Shown: positions 17,690 to 27,917, counted from the first letter of the stretch. The stretch is DNA of 64,000 nucleotides from Paucimonas sp. (GCA_031253995.1 JAIRVG010000100.1:1-64000); one strand, 5' to 3'. Notes: a model not told the origin generated them from the letters alone. Made by a program: numbers and translations.

Positions 17690-19456
17690 ATGGCGGCACT
17701 GCCCCTGCGTTTCAGCCACGGGGCGCTGGTGGAGGATGGCCAGCGCACCCGCTTCTCGCTGTGGGCACCGGATGCCCGCAGCGTCGAACTCGAACTGGAC
17801 GGCGCGACCTTCACCATGGCCCCCGAGGCCGATGGCTGGTTTCGCCTGAATCGCCGCTGCCCCCTCGGCGCGCTGTACCGCTATCGCATCGATGGCGAGC
17901 TGTCGGTGCCCGACCCGGCCTCGCGCTACCAGCCCCAAGGCGTGCACGGCCCGAGCCAGGTCGTGGCGCCGCAGCGTTATCACTGGCGTAACGCGCACTG
18001 GCGCGGCCGGCCCTGGCGCGAGGCGGTGATCCAGGAGCTGCATGTCGGCCTGCTCGGCGGTTATGCCGGGGTCATGCGCGAACTGCCGCGCCTGGCCGAG
18101 CTGGGTATCACCGCCATCGAGCTGATGCCCATCAACCAGTTTCCCGGGGAGCGCAACTGGGGCTACGACGGCGTGCTGCCGTTCGCCCCGCAGAACAGCT
18201 ACGGCACGCCGGAAGAACTGATGGCGCTGATCGACCAGGCCCATGGCCTGGGCCTGATGGTCATGCTGGACGTGGTCTACAACCACTTCGGTCCCGACGG
18301 CAACTACCTGCACCGCTATGCCGAGCGCTTCTTCCGCAATGACCGGCAGACCCCGTGGGGCGCGGCCATCGATTTCCGCCGTGCCGAAGTGCGGGACTTC
18401 TTCATCGAGAACGCCCTGATGTGGCTCAGCGACTACCGCTTCGACGGCCTGCGCCTCGACGCGGTGCACGCCATCGATGACCCGGACTTCCTCCGTGCCC
18501 TGTCCAGCGCCGTGCGCCAGCACTGCGGCGACCACCGCCATTGCTGGCTGGTGCTGGAAAACGAGGCGAACCAGGCGCAATTGCTGGAAAGCGCCTTCGA
18601 CGGCCAGTGGAACGACGACGGCCACAACACCTTGCACGTGATGCTCACCGACGAAAAGGAAGGCTACTACGCCGACTTCCAGGCCCCCACGGCGCGCCTG
18701 GCCCGCTGCCTGGGCGAAGGCTTCGTCTACCAGGGCCAGACCTGCCACCACGGCACGCCCCGGGGCGAACCCAGCGCACACCTGCCGCCGAGCGCCTTCG
18801 TGCTGTTCCTGCAGAACCACGACCAGACCGGCAACCGCGCCCTGGGCGAACGCCTGTCGGCCCTGTGCCCGCCCCAGGCGCTGCGCGCAGCCACCACGCT
18901 GTTGCTGCTGTCGCCGATGATCCCGCTGCTGTTCATGGGTGACGAGTGGGCCAGCGAGCAGCCGTTCCTGTTCTTCACCGACCATCACGACGAACTGGCC
19001 GACGCCGTGCGCGAAGGCCGCCGCGCCGAGTTCAAGGGCTTCACCGCCTTTGCCGACCCGCAGCAGCGCGCGCGGATTCCCGATCCCAACGCGCTGCAGA
19101 CCTTCCTCGACTCGCGCCCCCGGCGCAACGCCCACAGCGGCAACTGGGAAGACTTCCACCGCCACCTGCTGGCGCTGCGTCGCCAGCATATCGTCCCGCA
19201 CCTGGACGGCACCCGTGCCCTGGGTGCCGAGGTCATCGGCGACAAGGCGGTCAGCGCGCGCTGGCGCCTGGGCGATGGCAGCGAGCTGCGCATCGACCTC
19301 AACCTCGGGCCGGACCCGGTGCAGTCGCACCTGCCGGCCTCCCATCAACCTCTGTTCAACTGCACCGAAGCAGTGCAACAACCCGGCACCCTGCCCCCAT
19401 ACAGCGCCCGGGTCAGCCTGAATCCAACCTCCGCAGCGGAGCCTGCCCATGAGTGA
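17690..19456 (+). CDS. treZ: Maltooligosyltrehalose trehalohydrolase (GH13)
   Basis: A 588-residue GH13 enzyme that releases trehalose from maltooligosyl-trehalose made by TreY. An N-terminal CBM48-like domain (about 1-95; FSLWAPDARSVELEL) precedes the barrel. Barrel motifs are VVYNHFGPDGNY, the nucleophile Asp in FDGLRLDAVHAI, the acid Glu in LVLENE and FLQNHDQTGNR. Its length is typical of the family. It overlaps malQ by eight bases (19449-19456) and is part of one operon with glgA, malQ and treY. Confidence 0.95.
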   Translation: MAALPLRFSHGALVEDGQRTRFSLWAPDARSVELELDGATFTMAPEADGWFRLNRRCPLGALYRYRIDGELSVPDPASRYQPQGVHGPSQVVAPQRYHWRNAHWRGRPWREAVIQELHVGLLGGYAGVMRELPRLAELGITAIELMPINQFPGERNWGYDGVLPFAPQNSYGTPEELMALIDQAHGLGLMVMLDVVYNHFGPDGNYLHRYAERFFRNDRQTPWGAAIDFRRAEVRDFFIENALMWLSDYRFDGLRLDAVHAIDDPDFLRALSSAVRQHCGDHRHCWLVLENEANQAQLLESAFDGQWNDDGHNTLHVMLTDEKEGYYADFQAPTARLARCLGEGFVYQGQTCHHGTPRGEPSAHLPPSAFVLFLQNHDQTGNRALGERLSALCPPQALRAATTLLLLSPMIPLLFMGDEWASEQPFLFFTDHHDELADAVREGRRAEFKGFTAFADPQQRARIPDPNALQTFLDSRPRRNAHSGNWEDFHRHLLALRRQHIVPHLDGTRALGAEVIGDKAVSARWRLGDGSELRIDLNLGPDPVQSHLPASHQPLFNCTEAVQQPGTLPPYSARVSLNPTSAAEPAHE

Positions 19457-21515
19457 CCTGCATCTGCATTATCTGGCCCGACGCGCTGGCGTCGCAGTGG
19501 ACTGGATCGACGCCAACGGGCGTGCGCAACAGGTCAGCGAGCCAAACCTGCGCCGGGTGCTCGGCGCCCTTGGCCACCCTGCCGACAACGTCGAAGACAT
19601 CGAACGCAGCCTCGAACGCCTGGAAGAAGAAGAGGACGCGCAGCACCTGCCGCCCCTGCTGACCGTGGATATCGATGCCGGCCTGGACCTGTCGCGCTGG
19701 TTCGACGGCGGCAGCCTGTGCCACGTCCGCCTCGAAGACGGCAGCGAGCAGGCCCTGCGCCTGGACCGCTCCGGCGTGCTGCCGGCCGACCTGCCCATCG
19801 GCTATCACCAGTTGAGCATCAACCAACAGAGCTTCAGCGTCGCGGTCGCCCCACTGCGCTGCTACACCCTGGCCGACGCGAAAAAACAGGCGACCCCGCG
19901 CAGCTGGGGCATCGCCGCCCAGCTCTACAGCCTGCGCCGCCCCGGCGATGGAGGCTTCGGCGACTGCCTGGCCCTGGAAACCCTGGTCCGCAGCGCCGCC
20001 GAACGGGGCGCCGACGCCCTGGCGATCAGCCCGATGCACGCCATGTTCGCCAATGACAGCCACACCTTCAGTCCCTATTCGCCGTCCAGCCGGCTGTTTT
20101 TCAACGCCCTGTACGCCAGCCCGGAAATCCTCCTTGGCGAGCGTGCCGTGCGGGTAGCCAAGGAAGCTCTGGACCTGCCCTTCGACGAGTTGGAGCAGCT
20201 ACCGCTGATCGACTGGTCCGCGGCTGCTGCGAGCAAGCAGAAACTGCTGCGCGCGCTGTACCGGGACTTCACTCGCGGCGAACATCCGCAGCGGGAAGAC
20301 TTCCTCAGTTTCCGCAAGGCCGGCGGCCAGGCCCTGGAGGACCACTGCCGCTACGAGGCGCTGCTCGATGCCGCCACCAGCCGCGGCAACAGCGCCGACT
20401 GGCGACGCTGGCACGATGGCTGGCGCGACCCGCGCAGCAGCGAAGTGGCACAGTTCACCGACAACTACCCGGCAGCCATCGAGTACTACGCCTTCTGCCA
20501 GTGGCTGGTGGCCCGCGGCCTGGAACGGGTGCAGCAGGCCGCCCGCAGCCAGGGCATGGCGGTGGGCCTGATCGCCGACCTCGCCGTCGGGGCCGACGGC
20601 GCTGGCAGCCAGGCCTGGAGCCGTCAGGACGAGCTCCTGGCCGACGTGCATGTCGGCGCGCCACCGGACATCCTCAACCGCGCCGGGCAGAACTGGGGCA
20701 TCAGCGCCTTCTCCCCCCAGGGCCTGAAGCGCAACGGCTTCCGCGCCTTCATCGAGATGCTGCGGGCCAACCTGGCCCATGCCGGCGGCCTGCGTATCGA
20801 CCATGTCATGGGCCTGTACCGGCTGTGGCTGATCCCCGCCGGGGCCGCCGCGCCGGACGGTGCCTACCTGCATTACCCGCTGGACGACCTGCTGCGCCTG
20901 CTGGCCCTGGAGTCGGTGCGCAACCGCGCGATCATCCTCGGCGAAGACCTCGGCACCGTGCCCGAGGGCCTGCGCGACAAGCTCGCGGCGCGGGGCATCC
21001 TCGGCATGCGCGTGCTGCTGTTCGAGCAGGATCCGCCAGGGCAGTTCAAGCCGGTCCTCGACTGGCCGGACAGCGCCCTGGCCACCACCAGCACCCACGA
21101 CCTGCCGCCGCTGGCCGGCTGGCTGATTGCGCGGGACATCGAATGGAACCAGCGCCTGCAACTGATCGACGCCATCACCGAGCGCGACTGGCGTGAAACC
21201 CGCCAGGCCGAAATCAAGGGACTACGCCACCTGCTGGAAAGCAACTACCACCACGACCTGCCCGACAACGACGGGGTGATCGACGCCAGCGTGCGCCTGC
21301 TCGGCCATACTCGCGCGCCGCTGGTGCTGCTGCCGCTGGAAGACCTGCTGGGGGTGGACGAACAACCCAACCTGCCCGGCACCATCGACGGCCACCCCAA
21401 CTGGCGCCGGCGCTTCGCCGCGCCGGCCGGCGAGCTGCTCGACGATGTCGATGCCGCACGGCGCCTGGAACTGCTGGCGCAAGCCCGTGAACAGGCCTGG
21501 GAGCGCGACCGATGA
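19449..21515 (+). CDS. malQ: 4-alpha-glucanotransferase (amylomaltase, GH77)
   Basis: A 688-residue amylomaltase that disproportionates maltooligosaccharides by transferring alpha-1,4-glucan segments. GH77 motifs are SWGIAAQLYSLRRPGDGG, the catalytic Asp in GGLRIDHVMGLYRLW, Glu in ILGEDLGTVPEG and TTSTHDLPPLAGW. The ~140-residue N-terminal extension is typical of the longer proteobacterial MalQ type. It overlaps treZ upstream and treY downstream (ATGA at 21512-21515). In this operon it would recycle short glucans left by TreY/TreZ and GlgX. Confidence 0.95.
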   Translation: MSDLHLHYLARRAGVAVDWIDANGRAQQVSEPNLRRVLGALGHPADNVEDIERSLERLEEEEDAQHLPPLLTVDIDAGLDLSRWFDGGSLCHVRLEDGSEQALRLDRSGVLPADLPIGYHQLSINQQSFSVAVAPLRCYTLADAKKQATPRSWGIAAQLYSLRRPGDGGFGDCLALETLVRSAAERGADALAISPMHAMFANDSHTFSPYSPSSRLFFNALYASPEILLGERAVRVAKEALDLPFDELEQLPLIDWSAAAASKQKLLRALYRDFTRGEHPQREDFLSFRKAGGQALEDHCRYEALLDAATSRGNSADWRRWHDGWRDPRSSEVAQFTDNYPAAIEYYAFCQWLVARGLERVQQAARSQGMAVGLIADLAVGADGAGSQAWSRQDELLADVHVGAPPDILNRAGQNWGISAFSPQGLKRNGFRAFIEMLRANLAHAGGLRIDHVMGLYRLWLIPAGAAAPDGAYLHYPLDDLLRLLALESVRNRAIILGEDLGTVPEGLRDKLAARGILGMRVLLFEQDPPGQFKPVLDWPDSALATTSTHDLPPLAGWLIARDIEWNQRLQLIDAITERDWRETRQAEIKGLRHLLESNYHHDLPDNDGVIDASVRLLGHTRAPLVLLPLEDLLGVDEQPNLPGTIDGHPNWRRRFAAPAGELLDDVDAARRLELLAQAREQAWERDR

Positions 21516-24304
21516 AGCCGATGACCGCGACCCTGCGCCTGCAATTCCACGCCGGCTTCACCCTGGACGACGCCGTACCGCTGGTGCCCTACTTCGCCCG
21601 CCTCGGCATCAGCCATGTCTACGCCTCGCCGCTGCTGGAGGCACGGCCAGGCTCGATGCATGGCTACGACGTGGTCGACCCGACCCGTGTCAACCCGGAG
21701 CTGGGCGGCGAGGCGGCACTGGAACGCTTGGTCGCCGCACTGCGCCAGCACGGCATGGGCCTGCTGCTGGATATCGTCTCCAACCACATGGCCGTGGGCG
21801 GCGAGCACAACCGCTGGTGGCAGGACCTGCTGGCCTGGGGACGCAACAGCCAGTACGCCGAGTTCTTCGATATCCAGTGGCACTCGCCCGATCCGTTGCT
21901 GCGAGGCCAGCTGTTGCTGCCGTTCCTTGGCGACGACTACGGCAAGGTGCTGCAGGCCGGCGAGGCCCCCCTGCGCTTCGAGGCCGAAAGCGGCCGCTTC
22001 GTCGTCCATCACTACGAACACCGCTTCCCCGTCAGCCCGCCCGATTACGCGCTGATCCTCGCCGGCAGCCAGCTCGCCGACCTGCGCGAGCTGGCCGGGC
22101 GCTTTGCCGCGGTCGGCTCAGCCGACGAAGCCGAGCCGCTGCACAAGCTGCTCGCCAGTTTCGCCCGGCATGCCCAGCACGCCGTGGATGTGGAGCGCTT
22201 GCTGGAAGGCTTCAATTCGCGCCATCCCGATGGCTTCGAGCGCCTGCACACCCTGCTGGAACGCCAGCACTACCGCCTGGCCAGCTGGCGTACCGCAGCG
22301 GATGACATCAACTGGCGGCGCTTCTTCGACGTCAACGAGCTGGGCGGCCTGCGGGTGGAGAAGCCGGCGGTGTTCGAGGCCACTCACGGCAAGGTTTTCG
22401 AACTGATCGGCCGTGGCCTGGTGGACGGCCTGCGCATCGACCATATTGACGGCCTCGCCGACCCGCGTGGTTACTGCCGCAAGCTGCGCAGACGCACCAC
22501 CGCCCTGCTGGCGCAACGGCCGCTGAGTGCGGCGCTGGAACACCTGCCGATCTATGTCGAGAAGATCCTCGGCGCCGACGAAACCCTGCACCGCGACTGG
22601 CAGGTGGACGGCACCACCGGCTACGAGTTCATGAACCAGGTTTCGCTGCTGCAACACGACCCTGCCGGCGAAGCGGAACTGGCCGCGCTGTGGCACGACC
22701 TGAGCGAGCGCCCGGCCTTCGCCGACGAGGTGCGCCAGGCCCGCCAGCTGGTACTGCAAGGCACCCTGGCCGGGGATTTCGAGTCGGTGGCCCAGGCCCT
22801 GCTGCAGGTGGCCCGCAACGACGTGATGAGTCGCGACCTGACCTTGGGCGCCCTTCGCCGAGCGCTCCAGGCACTGGTCGAGCATTACCCGGTGTACCGC
22901 ACCTATATCAACGCCTGCGGCCGCCCGGAACAGGACGAGGCATTCTTCCAGCAGGCCCTGGAACAGGCCCGGAGCAGCCTCGGCGACGCCGACGCCGGGG
23001 TTCTCGACTACCTGCAACGCTGGCTCGGCGGCGAGTCGTGGCGGCGCCTGCCCCCGGGTCGCCCGCGCAAGCAGCTGCGCCATGCCTGCGTGCGCTTCCA
23101 GCAACTGACCTCGCCCACTGCGGCCAAGGCCGTGGAGGACACGGCGTTCTATCGCTCGGCGGTGCTGCTCTCGCGCAACGATGTCGGCTTCGATGCCGAG
23201 CGCTTCAGCGTCCCGCTGCAGGCCTTCCACGACAGCTGTCAGCAACGCCTGCGCGACTTCCCGGACAACCTGCTGGCCACCGCCACCCACGACCACAAGC
23301 GTGGCGAGGACATGCGGGCGCGCCTGGCCGTCATCAGCGAGCGCGCCGACTGGTACGCCAGCCGCGTCGAACACTGGCGCGAACTGGCCGAGCCACTGCG
23401 TCAGGCACTGGCCGACGGACCGGCGCCCTCGGCCGGCGACGAACTGATGCTCTACCAGACCCTGCTCGGCAGCTGGCCGCTGGACCTCGGCGCGGACGAT
23501 CCGCTGGCCCTACGCGCCTATGCCGAACGCCTGCGCCAATGGCAGGTCAAGGCGCTGCGCGAAGCCAAGCTGCGCAGCAGCTGGAGCGCGGCCAATAGCG
23601 CCTATGAAGAGGCCTGCGCGGCCTTCCTCGACGCCATCCTGCTGGACGGGCAATGCCAGCAACTGCGCCACTCCATCGCCTCGGCGGCCAATGCCCTGGC
23701 CTGCCCTGGCGCCCTGAACAGCCTGGCCCAGACTCTGTTGCGCATGACCGCGCCAGGCGTGCCGGACCTGTACCAGGGCGCCGAGTTCTGGGACTTCAGC
23801 CTGGTCGACCCGGACAACCGCCGCCCGGTGGATTTCGCCGCCCGGCGCCAGGCCCTGGACGACGGCCAGCCCGCCGCCGCGTTGCTTGCCGGCTGGCGCG
23901 ATGGCCGGGTCAAACAGGCGCTGATCGCCCAGGTGCTGGAACGCCGCCAGCGCTTCCCCGAGCTGTTCCTGCGCGGCGACTACCTGCCGCTGCAGGTCGA
24001 AGGCCAACACGCCGACCGGGTGCTGGCCTTCGCCCGTATCAACGATGACCAACGCGCCGTGGTCATCCTTCCCCGCCTTGCCTGCCCCCTGCTCGGCAAC
24101 ACGGCGCAACCGCTGATCCCGGCACAGAACTGGGGCGATACGCGGGTGCTGCTGCCGTTCGCCGCTTCGCCCGGAAACTGCACGGGACTTTTCGACCAGC
24201 GCGCAGTCACAAAAGACAGAGAGTTGTGGCTGAACACCGTGCTGGATCAGTTTCCGGTGAATCTCTTCATCGATCACAACGAGTCATCAGGAGCGTACCC
24301 ATGA
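21512..24304 (+). CDS. treY: Maltooligosyl trehalose synthase (GH13)
   Basis: A 930-residue enzyme that isomerises the reducing-end alpha-1,4 bond of maltodextrins to alpha,alpha-1,1, giving maltooligosyl-trehalose for TreZ. Family motifs are FHAGFTLDDA, SHVYASPLLEARPGSMHGYD, the nucleophile Asp in DGLRIDHIDGLADP, Glu in IYVEKILGADE and TATHDHKRGEDMRAR. Length is normal for pseudomonad TreY. It overlaps malQ by four bases and the DUF2934 gene by four (ATGA at 24301-24304). Confidence 0.95.
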   Translation: MKPMTATLRLQFHAGFTLDDAVPLVPYFARLGISHVYASPLLEARPGSMHGYDVVDPTRVNPELGGEAALERLVAALRQHGMGLLLDIVSNHMAVGGEHNRWWQDLLAWGRNSQYAEFFDIQWHSPDPLLRGQLLLPFLGDDYGKVLQAGEAPLRFEAESGRFVVHHYEHRFPVSPPDYALILAGSQLADLRELAGRFAAVGSADEAEPLHKLLASFARHAQHAVDVERLLEGFNSRHPDGFERLHTLLERQHYRLASWRTAADDINWRRFFDVNELGGLRVEKPAVFEATHGKVFELIGRGLVDGLRIDHIDGLADPRGYCRKLRRRTTALLAQRPLSAALEHLPIYVEKILGADETLHRDWQVDGTTGYEFMNQVSLLQHDPAGEAELAALWHDLSERPAFADEVRQARQLVLQGTLAGDFESVAQALLQVARNDVMSRDLTLGALRRALQALVEHYPVYRTYINACGRPEQDEAFFQQALEQARSSLGDADAGVLDYLQRWLGGESWRRLPPGRPRKQLRHACVRFQQLTSPTAAKAVEDTAFYRSAVLLSRNDVGFDAERFSVPLQAFHDSCQQRLRDFPDNLLATATHDHKRGEDMRARLAVISERADWYASRVEHWRELAEPLRQALADGPAPSAGDELMLYQTLLGSWPLDLGADDPLALRAYAERLRQWQVKALREAKLRSSWSAANSAYEEACAAFLDAILLDGQCQQLRHSIASAANALACPGALNSLAQTLLRMTAPGVPDLYQGAEFWDFSLVDPDNRRPVDFAARRQALDDGQPAAALLAGWRDGRVKQALIAQVLERRQRFPELFLRGDYLPLQVEGQHADRVLAFARINDDQRAVVILPRLACPLLGNTAQPLIPAQNWGDTRVLLPFAASPGNCTGLFDQRAVTKDRELWLNTVLDQFPVNLFIDHNESSGAYP

Positions 24305-24579
24305 GTGTCGAGGAAAAACGCATTCGCGAATTCGCGTATCAGATCTGGGAATCGGAAGGCAAACCGGAAGGCCAGGAAGACCGCCACTGGGACATGGCGC
24401 GCAAGCTCGCCGAGGCCGAGGCCCTGGCACCCAAGGCCAGCACCCCGCGCAAGCCGCGCACCGCCTCGGCCAAGCCAAAGGCCGAGCCGGCGCCGGCCCT
24501 GGGCAGTAAAACGCCAGCGGCCAAGCCGGCGGCAGCAACAAAAAAACCCCGCGCGCCGAAGAAACCCGCCGCGCTCTGA
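24301..24579 (+). CDS. Small DUF2934 protein with basic A/K/P-rich tail
   Basis: A 92-residue protein. The ATG at 24301 overlaps the treY stop; an open upstream extension lies inside treY. Residues 1-40 form the DUF2934 module (IREFAYQIWESEGKPEGQ...HW), and the rest is a disordered A/K/P-rich tail resembling histone-H1-like C-termini. DUF2934 proteins recur in glg/tre operons of pseudomonads. Function is unknown. The basic tail could bind polyanions or nucleic acid, which is inference only. Confidence 0.85.
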   Translation: MSVEEKRIREFAYQIWESEGKPEGQEDRHWDMARKLAEAEALAPKASTPRKPRTASAKPKAEPAPALGSKTPAAKPAAATKKPRAPKKPAAL

Positions 24580-24676
24580 CGCCCCCGGCGCTCCCGATCG
24601 TTCTACCCGCCGTGGCGGCCTTCGGGCTGCCGCGCCGGGCAACTGTTCCCGAAATCCCGTGTTTTCCAGGTGACCC

Positions 24677-26839
24677 ATGAGCCGTAGCAAAGAAAAAGTC
24701 GAACCCGTACACCGTGAACCGTCGCGCATCCGTGAAGGCCTGCCCTTCCCGCTGGGCGCCACCTGGGATGGCCTGGGCGTGAACTTCGCGATCTTCTCGG
24801 CCAACGCCACCAAGGTCGAGCTGTGCCTGTTCGACGTCAGTGGCGAGACCGAGATCGAGCGCATCGAGCTGCCCGAATACACCGACGAGATCTTCCATGG
24901 CTACCTGCCTGACGCCCACCCCGGGCTTATCTACGGCTACCGTGTGCACGGCCCATACGAACCGCACAACGGCCATCGCTTCAATCCCAACAAGCTGCTG
25001 ATCGATCCCTACGCCAAGCAGCTGGTGGGCACGCTGAAATGGTCCGAAGCCCTGTTTGGCTACACCATCGGCCACCCCGACGGCGACCTCAGCTTCGACG
25101 AACGGGACAGCGCGCCCTTCGTGCCCAAGTGCAAGGTGATCGACCCGGCCTACACCTGGGGCCGCGACCAGCGCGTGGCCACGCCCTGGGAGAAGACCAT
25201 CGTCTACGAGGCCCATGTGCGCGGTATCAGCATGCGCCACCCGGCCGTGCCGGACGCCGCCCGCGGCACCTTCGCCGGGCTGATGAACGACGAGCTGATC
25301 GGGCATATCAAGGACCTCGGCGTCACCGCCATCGAGCTGCTGCCGATCCACGCCTTCGTCAACGACCAGCATCTGCTGCAAAAGGGCCTGAACAACTATT
25401 GGGGCTACAACAGCATCGCCTTCTTCGCGCCCCATCCGCGCTACCTGGCCAAGGGCAAGATCGCCGAGTTCAAGGAGATGGTCGCGCACCTGCACGATGC
25501 TGGCCTGGAGCTGATCCTCGACGTGGTCTACAACCACACCGCCGAAGGCAACGAACTGGGCCCGACCCTGTCCATGCGCGGCATCGACAACGCCTCCTAC
25601 TACCGCCTGATGCCCGACGACAAGCGCTTCTACATCAACGATTCCGGCACCGGCAACACCCTCGATCTCAGCCACCCCTGCGTGCTGCAGCTGGTCACCG
25701 ACTCGCTGCGCTACTGGGCCGGCGAGATGCACGTGGACGGCTTCCGCTTCGACCTGGCGACCATCCTCGGCCGTTATCACGAAGGCTTCGACGAGCGCCA
25801 CAGCTTCCTCGTCGCCTGCCGCCAGGACCCGCTGCTGCGCCAGGTCAAGCTGATCGCCGAGCCCTGGGACTGTGGCCCCGGCGGCTACCAGGTGGGCAAC
25901 TTCGCCCCCGGCTGGGCCGAATGGAACGACCGTTTCCGCGACACGGTGCGGGCCTTCTGGAAAGGCGACGAAGGCCAGCTGGCCGACTTCGCCGCACGCA
26001 TGACCGCCTCCGGCGAGCTGTTCAACCGCCGTGGCCGGCGGCCCTATGCCTCGGTCAACTTCATCACCGCCCACGACGGCTTCACCCTGCGCGACCTGGT
26101 CTCGTACAACGACAAGCACAACGAGGACAACGACGAGAACAACCAGGACGGCAGCAACAACAACCTGTCGTGGAACCACGGCGTCGAAGGCCCGACCGAC
26201 GACCCGGAAATCAATGCGCTGCGCCTGCGCCAGATGCGCAACCTGTTCGCCACCCTGCTGCTGGCCCAGGGCACGCCGATGATCGTCGCCGGCGACGAAT
26301 TCAGCCGCACCCAGCACGGCAACAACAACGCCTACTGCCAGGACAGCGAGATCGGCTGGATCAACTGGGACCTGGACGAGGACGGCAAGGAGCTGCTGGC
26401 CTTCGTCAAGCGCCTGACCCGCTTGCGCCGCAGCTACCCGATCCTGCGCCGGGCCCGCTTCCTGGTCGGCGACTACAATGAGGCGATCGGCGTCAAGGAC
26501 GTCACCTGGCTGGCGCCGGATGGCAACGAGATGACCGTGGAACAGTGGGAAGACAGCCACGGCCGTTGCCTGGGCATGCTGATGGATGGCCGCGCGCAGG
26601 TCAGCGGCATCATCAAGCCGGGGGCCGACGCCACCTTGCTGCTGGTGGTCAACGCCCATCACGACACGGTGCCCTTCACCCTGCCGGAAGTGCCCGAGGG
26701 CGAGTACTGGAACTGCCTGATCGACACCGACCAGCCGCAACGGCGCAAGCCGCGCAAGCATGAGTTCGGCAGTGCCTACGAAGTGACCGGACGCAGCCTG
26801 TTGCTGCTGGAACTACAACGCGACGAGGAGGCCATGTGA
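24677..26839 (+). CDS. glgX: Glycogen debranching enzyme (GH13 isoamylase type)
   Basis: A 720-residue debranching enzyme that hydrolyses alpha-1,6 branches. It has an N-terminal CBM48 domain (LGATWDGLGVNFAIFSANAT), NKLLIDPYAKQLVG and VVYNHTAEGNELGPT. The nucleophile Asp is in VDGFRFDLATILGR and Glu in LIAEPWDCGPGGYQVG. FITAHDGFTLRDLVSYNDK is followed by the N/D/E-rich loop characteristic of GlgX. A 97-base gap separates it from the DUF2934 gene. Its stop overlaps the GTG start of the next gene. Confidence 0.95.
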   Translation: MSRSKEKVEPVHREPSRIREGLPFPLGATWDGLGVNFAIFSANATKVELCLFDVSGETEIERIELPEYTDEIFHGYLPDAHPGLIYGYRVHGPYEPHNGHRFNPNKLLIDPYAKQLVGTLKWSEALFGYTIGHPDGDLSFDERDSAPFVPKCKVIDPAYTWGRDQRVATPWEKTIVYEAHVRGISMRHPAVPDAARGTFAGLMNDELIGHIKDLGVTAIELLPIHAFVNDQHLLQKGLNNYWGYNSIAFFAPHPRYLAKGKIAEFKEMVAHLHDAGLELILDVVYNHTAEGNELGPTLSMRGIDNASYYRLMPDDKRFYINDSGTGNTLDLSHPCVLQLVTDSLRYWAGEMHVDGFRFDLATILGRYHEGFDERHSFLVACRQDPLLRQVKLIAEPWDCGPGGYQVGNFAPGWAEWNDRFRDTVRAFWKGDEGQLADFAARMTASGELFNRRGRRPYASVNFITAHDGFTLRDLVSYNDKHNEDNDENNQDGSNNNLSWNHGVEGPTDDPEINALRLRQMRNLFATLLLAQGTPMIVAGDEFSRTQHGNNNAYCQDSEIGWINWDLDEDGKELLAFVKRLTRLRRSYPILRRARFLVGDYNEAIGVKDVTWLAPDGNEMTVEQWEDSHGRCLGMLMDGRAQVSGIIKPGADATLLLVVNAHHDTVPFTLPEVPEGEYWNCLIDTDQPQRRKPRKHEFGSAYEVTGRSLLLLELQRDEEAM

Positions 26840-27618
26840 ACGTGACACCCCGGCACCCTGAGGCGCCCGTGCAAGCGATCAAGGCCCTCAAGGTGCTGAC
26901 CATCAACACCCACAAGGGCTTTACCGCGCTGAACCGTCGTTTCATCCTGCCGGAGCTGCGTGAAGCCGTGCGCAGCACCGGGGCCGACCTGGTGTTCCTC
27001 CAGGAAGTCCTCGGCAGCCACGAACGCCATGCGGCCCGTCACCAGGACTGGCCGCAGGTGTCGCAATACGAATTTCTCGCCGACAGCATGTGGACCGACT
27101 TCGCCTACGGGCGCAACGCCGTGTACCCCGACGGCGACCACGGCAATGCCCTGCTCTCGCGCTTCCCCATCGCGCAGTACCGCAACCTCGACGTGTCGAT
27201 CACCGGCCCCGAGCGGCGCGGCCTGCTGCATTGCGTGCTGGAAGTGCCGGGCCAGTCCGAGGTGCATGCCATCTGCGTGCACCTTTCGCTGCTGGAAAGC
27301 CATCGCCAGCAGCAACTCGGCCTGCTCAAGCGCCTGCTGGACAGCCTGGCGCCGGGCGCACCGGTGATCATCGCCGGCGACTTCAACGACTGGAAGCTGC
27401 GCGGCAACCGCCTGCTCAACCAGCACCCCGACGTGCACGAGGCTTTCGAGCAGCACCATGGCCTGCTCGCCCGCACCTACCCGGCGCGCCTGCCACTGCT
27501 GCGGCTGGACCGGGTGTACCTGCGCAATGCCCGCAGCCATGCGCCGCGCATCCTCGGCAACAAGCCTTGGACGCACCTTTCGGATCATTTGCCACTGGCC
27601 GTTGAAGTGCACCTCTAA
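26836..27618 (+). CDS. Endonuclease/exonuclease/phosphatase family protein (YbhP-like)
   Basis: A 260-residue protein starting at GTG 26836 (GTGA overlap with the glgX stop). EEP-fold motifs are LTINTHKGF, LVFLQEV (metal-binding Glu), DHGNALLSRFPI, IIAGDFNDW and the terminal LSDHLPLAVEV. YbhP of E. coli is a relative found beside a cardiolipin synthase; in P. aeruginosa related genes lie near the glg/tre cluster. The substrate is unknown. It is the last gene of this operon, followed by a GC-rich hairpin. Confidence 0.85.
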   Translation: MNVTPRHPEAPVQAIKALKVLTINTHKGFTALNRRFILPELREAVRSTGADLVFLQEVLGSHERHAARHQDWPQVSQYEFLADSMWTDFAYGRNAVYPDGDHGNALLSRFPIAQYRNLDVSITGPERRGLLHCVLEVPGQSEVHAICVHLSLLESHRQQQLGLLKRLLDSLAPGAPVIIAGDFNDWKLRGNRLLNQHPDVHEAFEQHHGLLARTYPARLPLLRLDRVYLRNARSHAPRILGNKPWTHLSDHLPLAVEVHL

Positions 27619-27634
27619 AATGATTCGGAATAGC

Positions 27635-27656
27635 GCCGGCGGGTTAAATCGCCGGC
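27635..27656 (+). terminator. Hairpin after the glg/tre operon
   Basis: GCCGGC at 27635-27640 and its inverse at 27651-27656 with a 10-base loop, 16 bases after the stop. A pyrimidine-rich run follows, but no clean T-tract. Confidence 0.5.
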
Positions 27657-27917
27657 CTCTCTATGGCCGTTCAATTCGCATTCAATTTCAACGACTTGAT
27701 CCTCGCAGCGAAACGCTCACAGGTTTTTCACGCAATCTTGACGCCCCCCCGCCGATCTCCTTGACTTCACCTTAGCGGCACCCGTCCTGCACTCATTCCG
27801 AGCGTCTAGCTCGCGCCTTTTCGCGCGGGACGGGGTTCGCTTGCTGGTTTGGGTCGCCCCTCCTTGAGCCGTGACATCAGGCCAGAACCCCTGGCTGTTA
27901 CTGTAAGGAGATCCGCC
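27657..27917. other. Intergenic region upstream of the beta-barrel gene
   Basis: About 260 bases without a gene. A local palindrome CTCGCGCC-TTTT-CGCGCGGG near 27810-27830 could be an additional terminator. The promoter of the next gene must lie here, but no confident hexamers are seen. Confidence 0.3.

Noticed and set aside
15986..19450. 1154-codon open frame on the minus strand opposite glgA-treZ
   Set aside because: Shadow frame; spans two clear genes, has no ribosome binding site and no domain signature.
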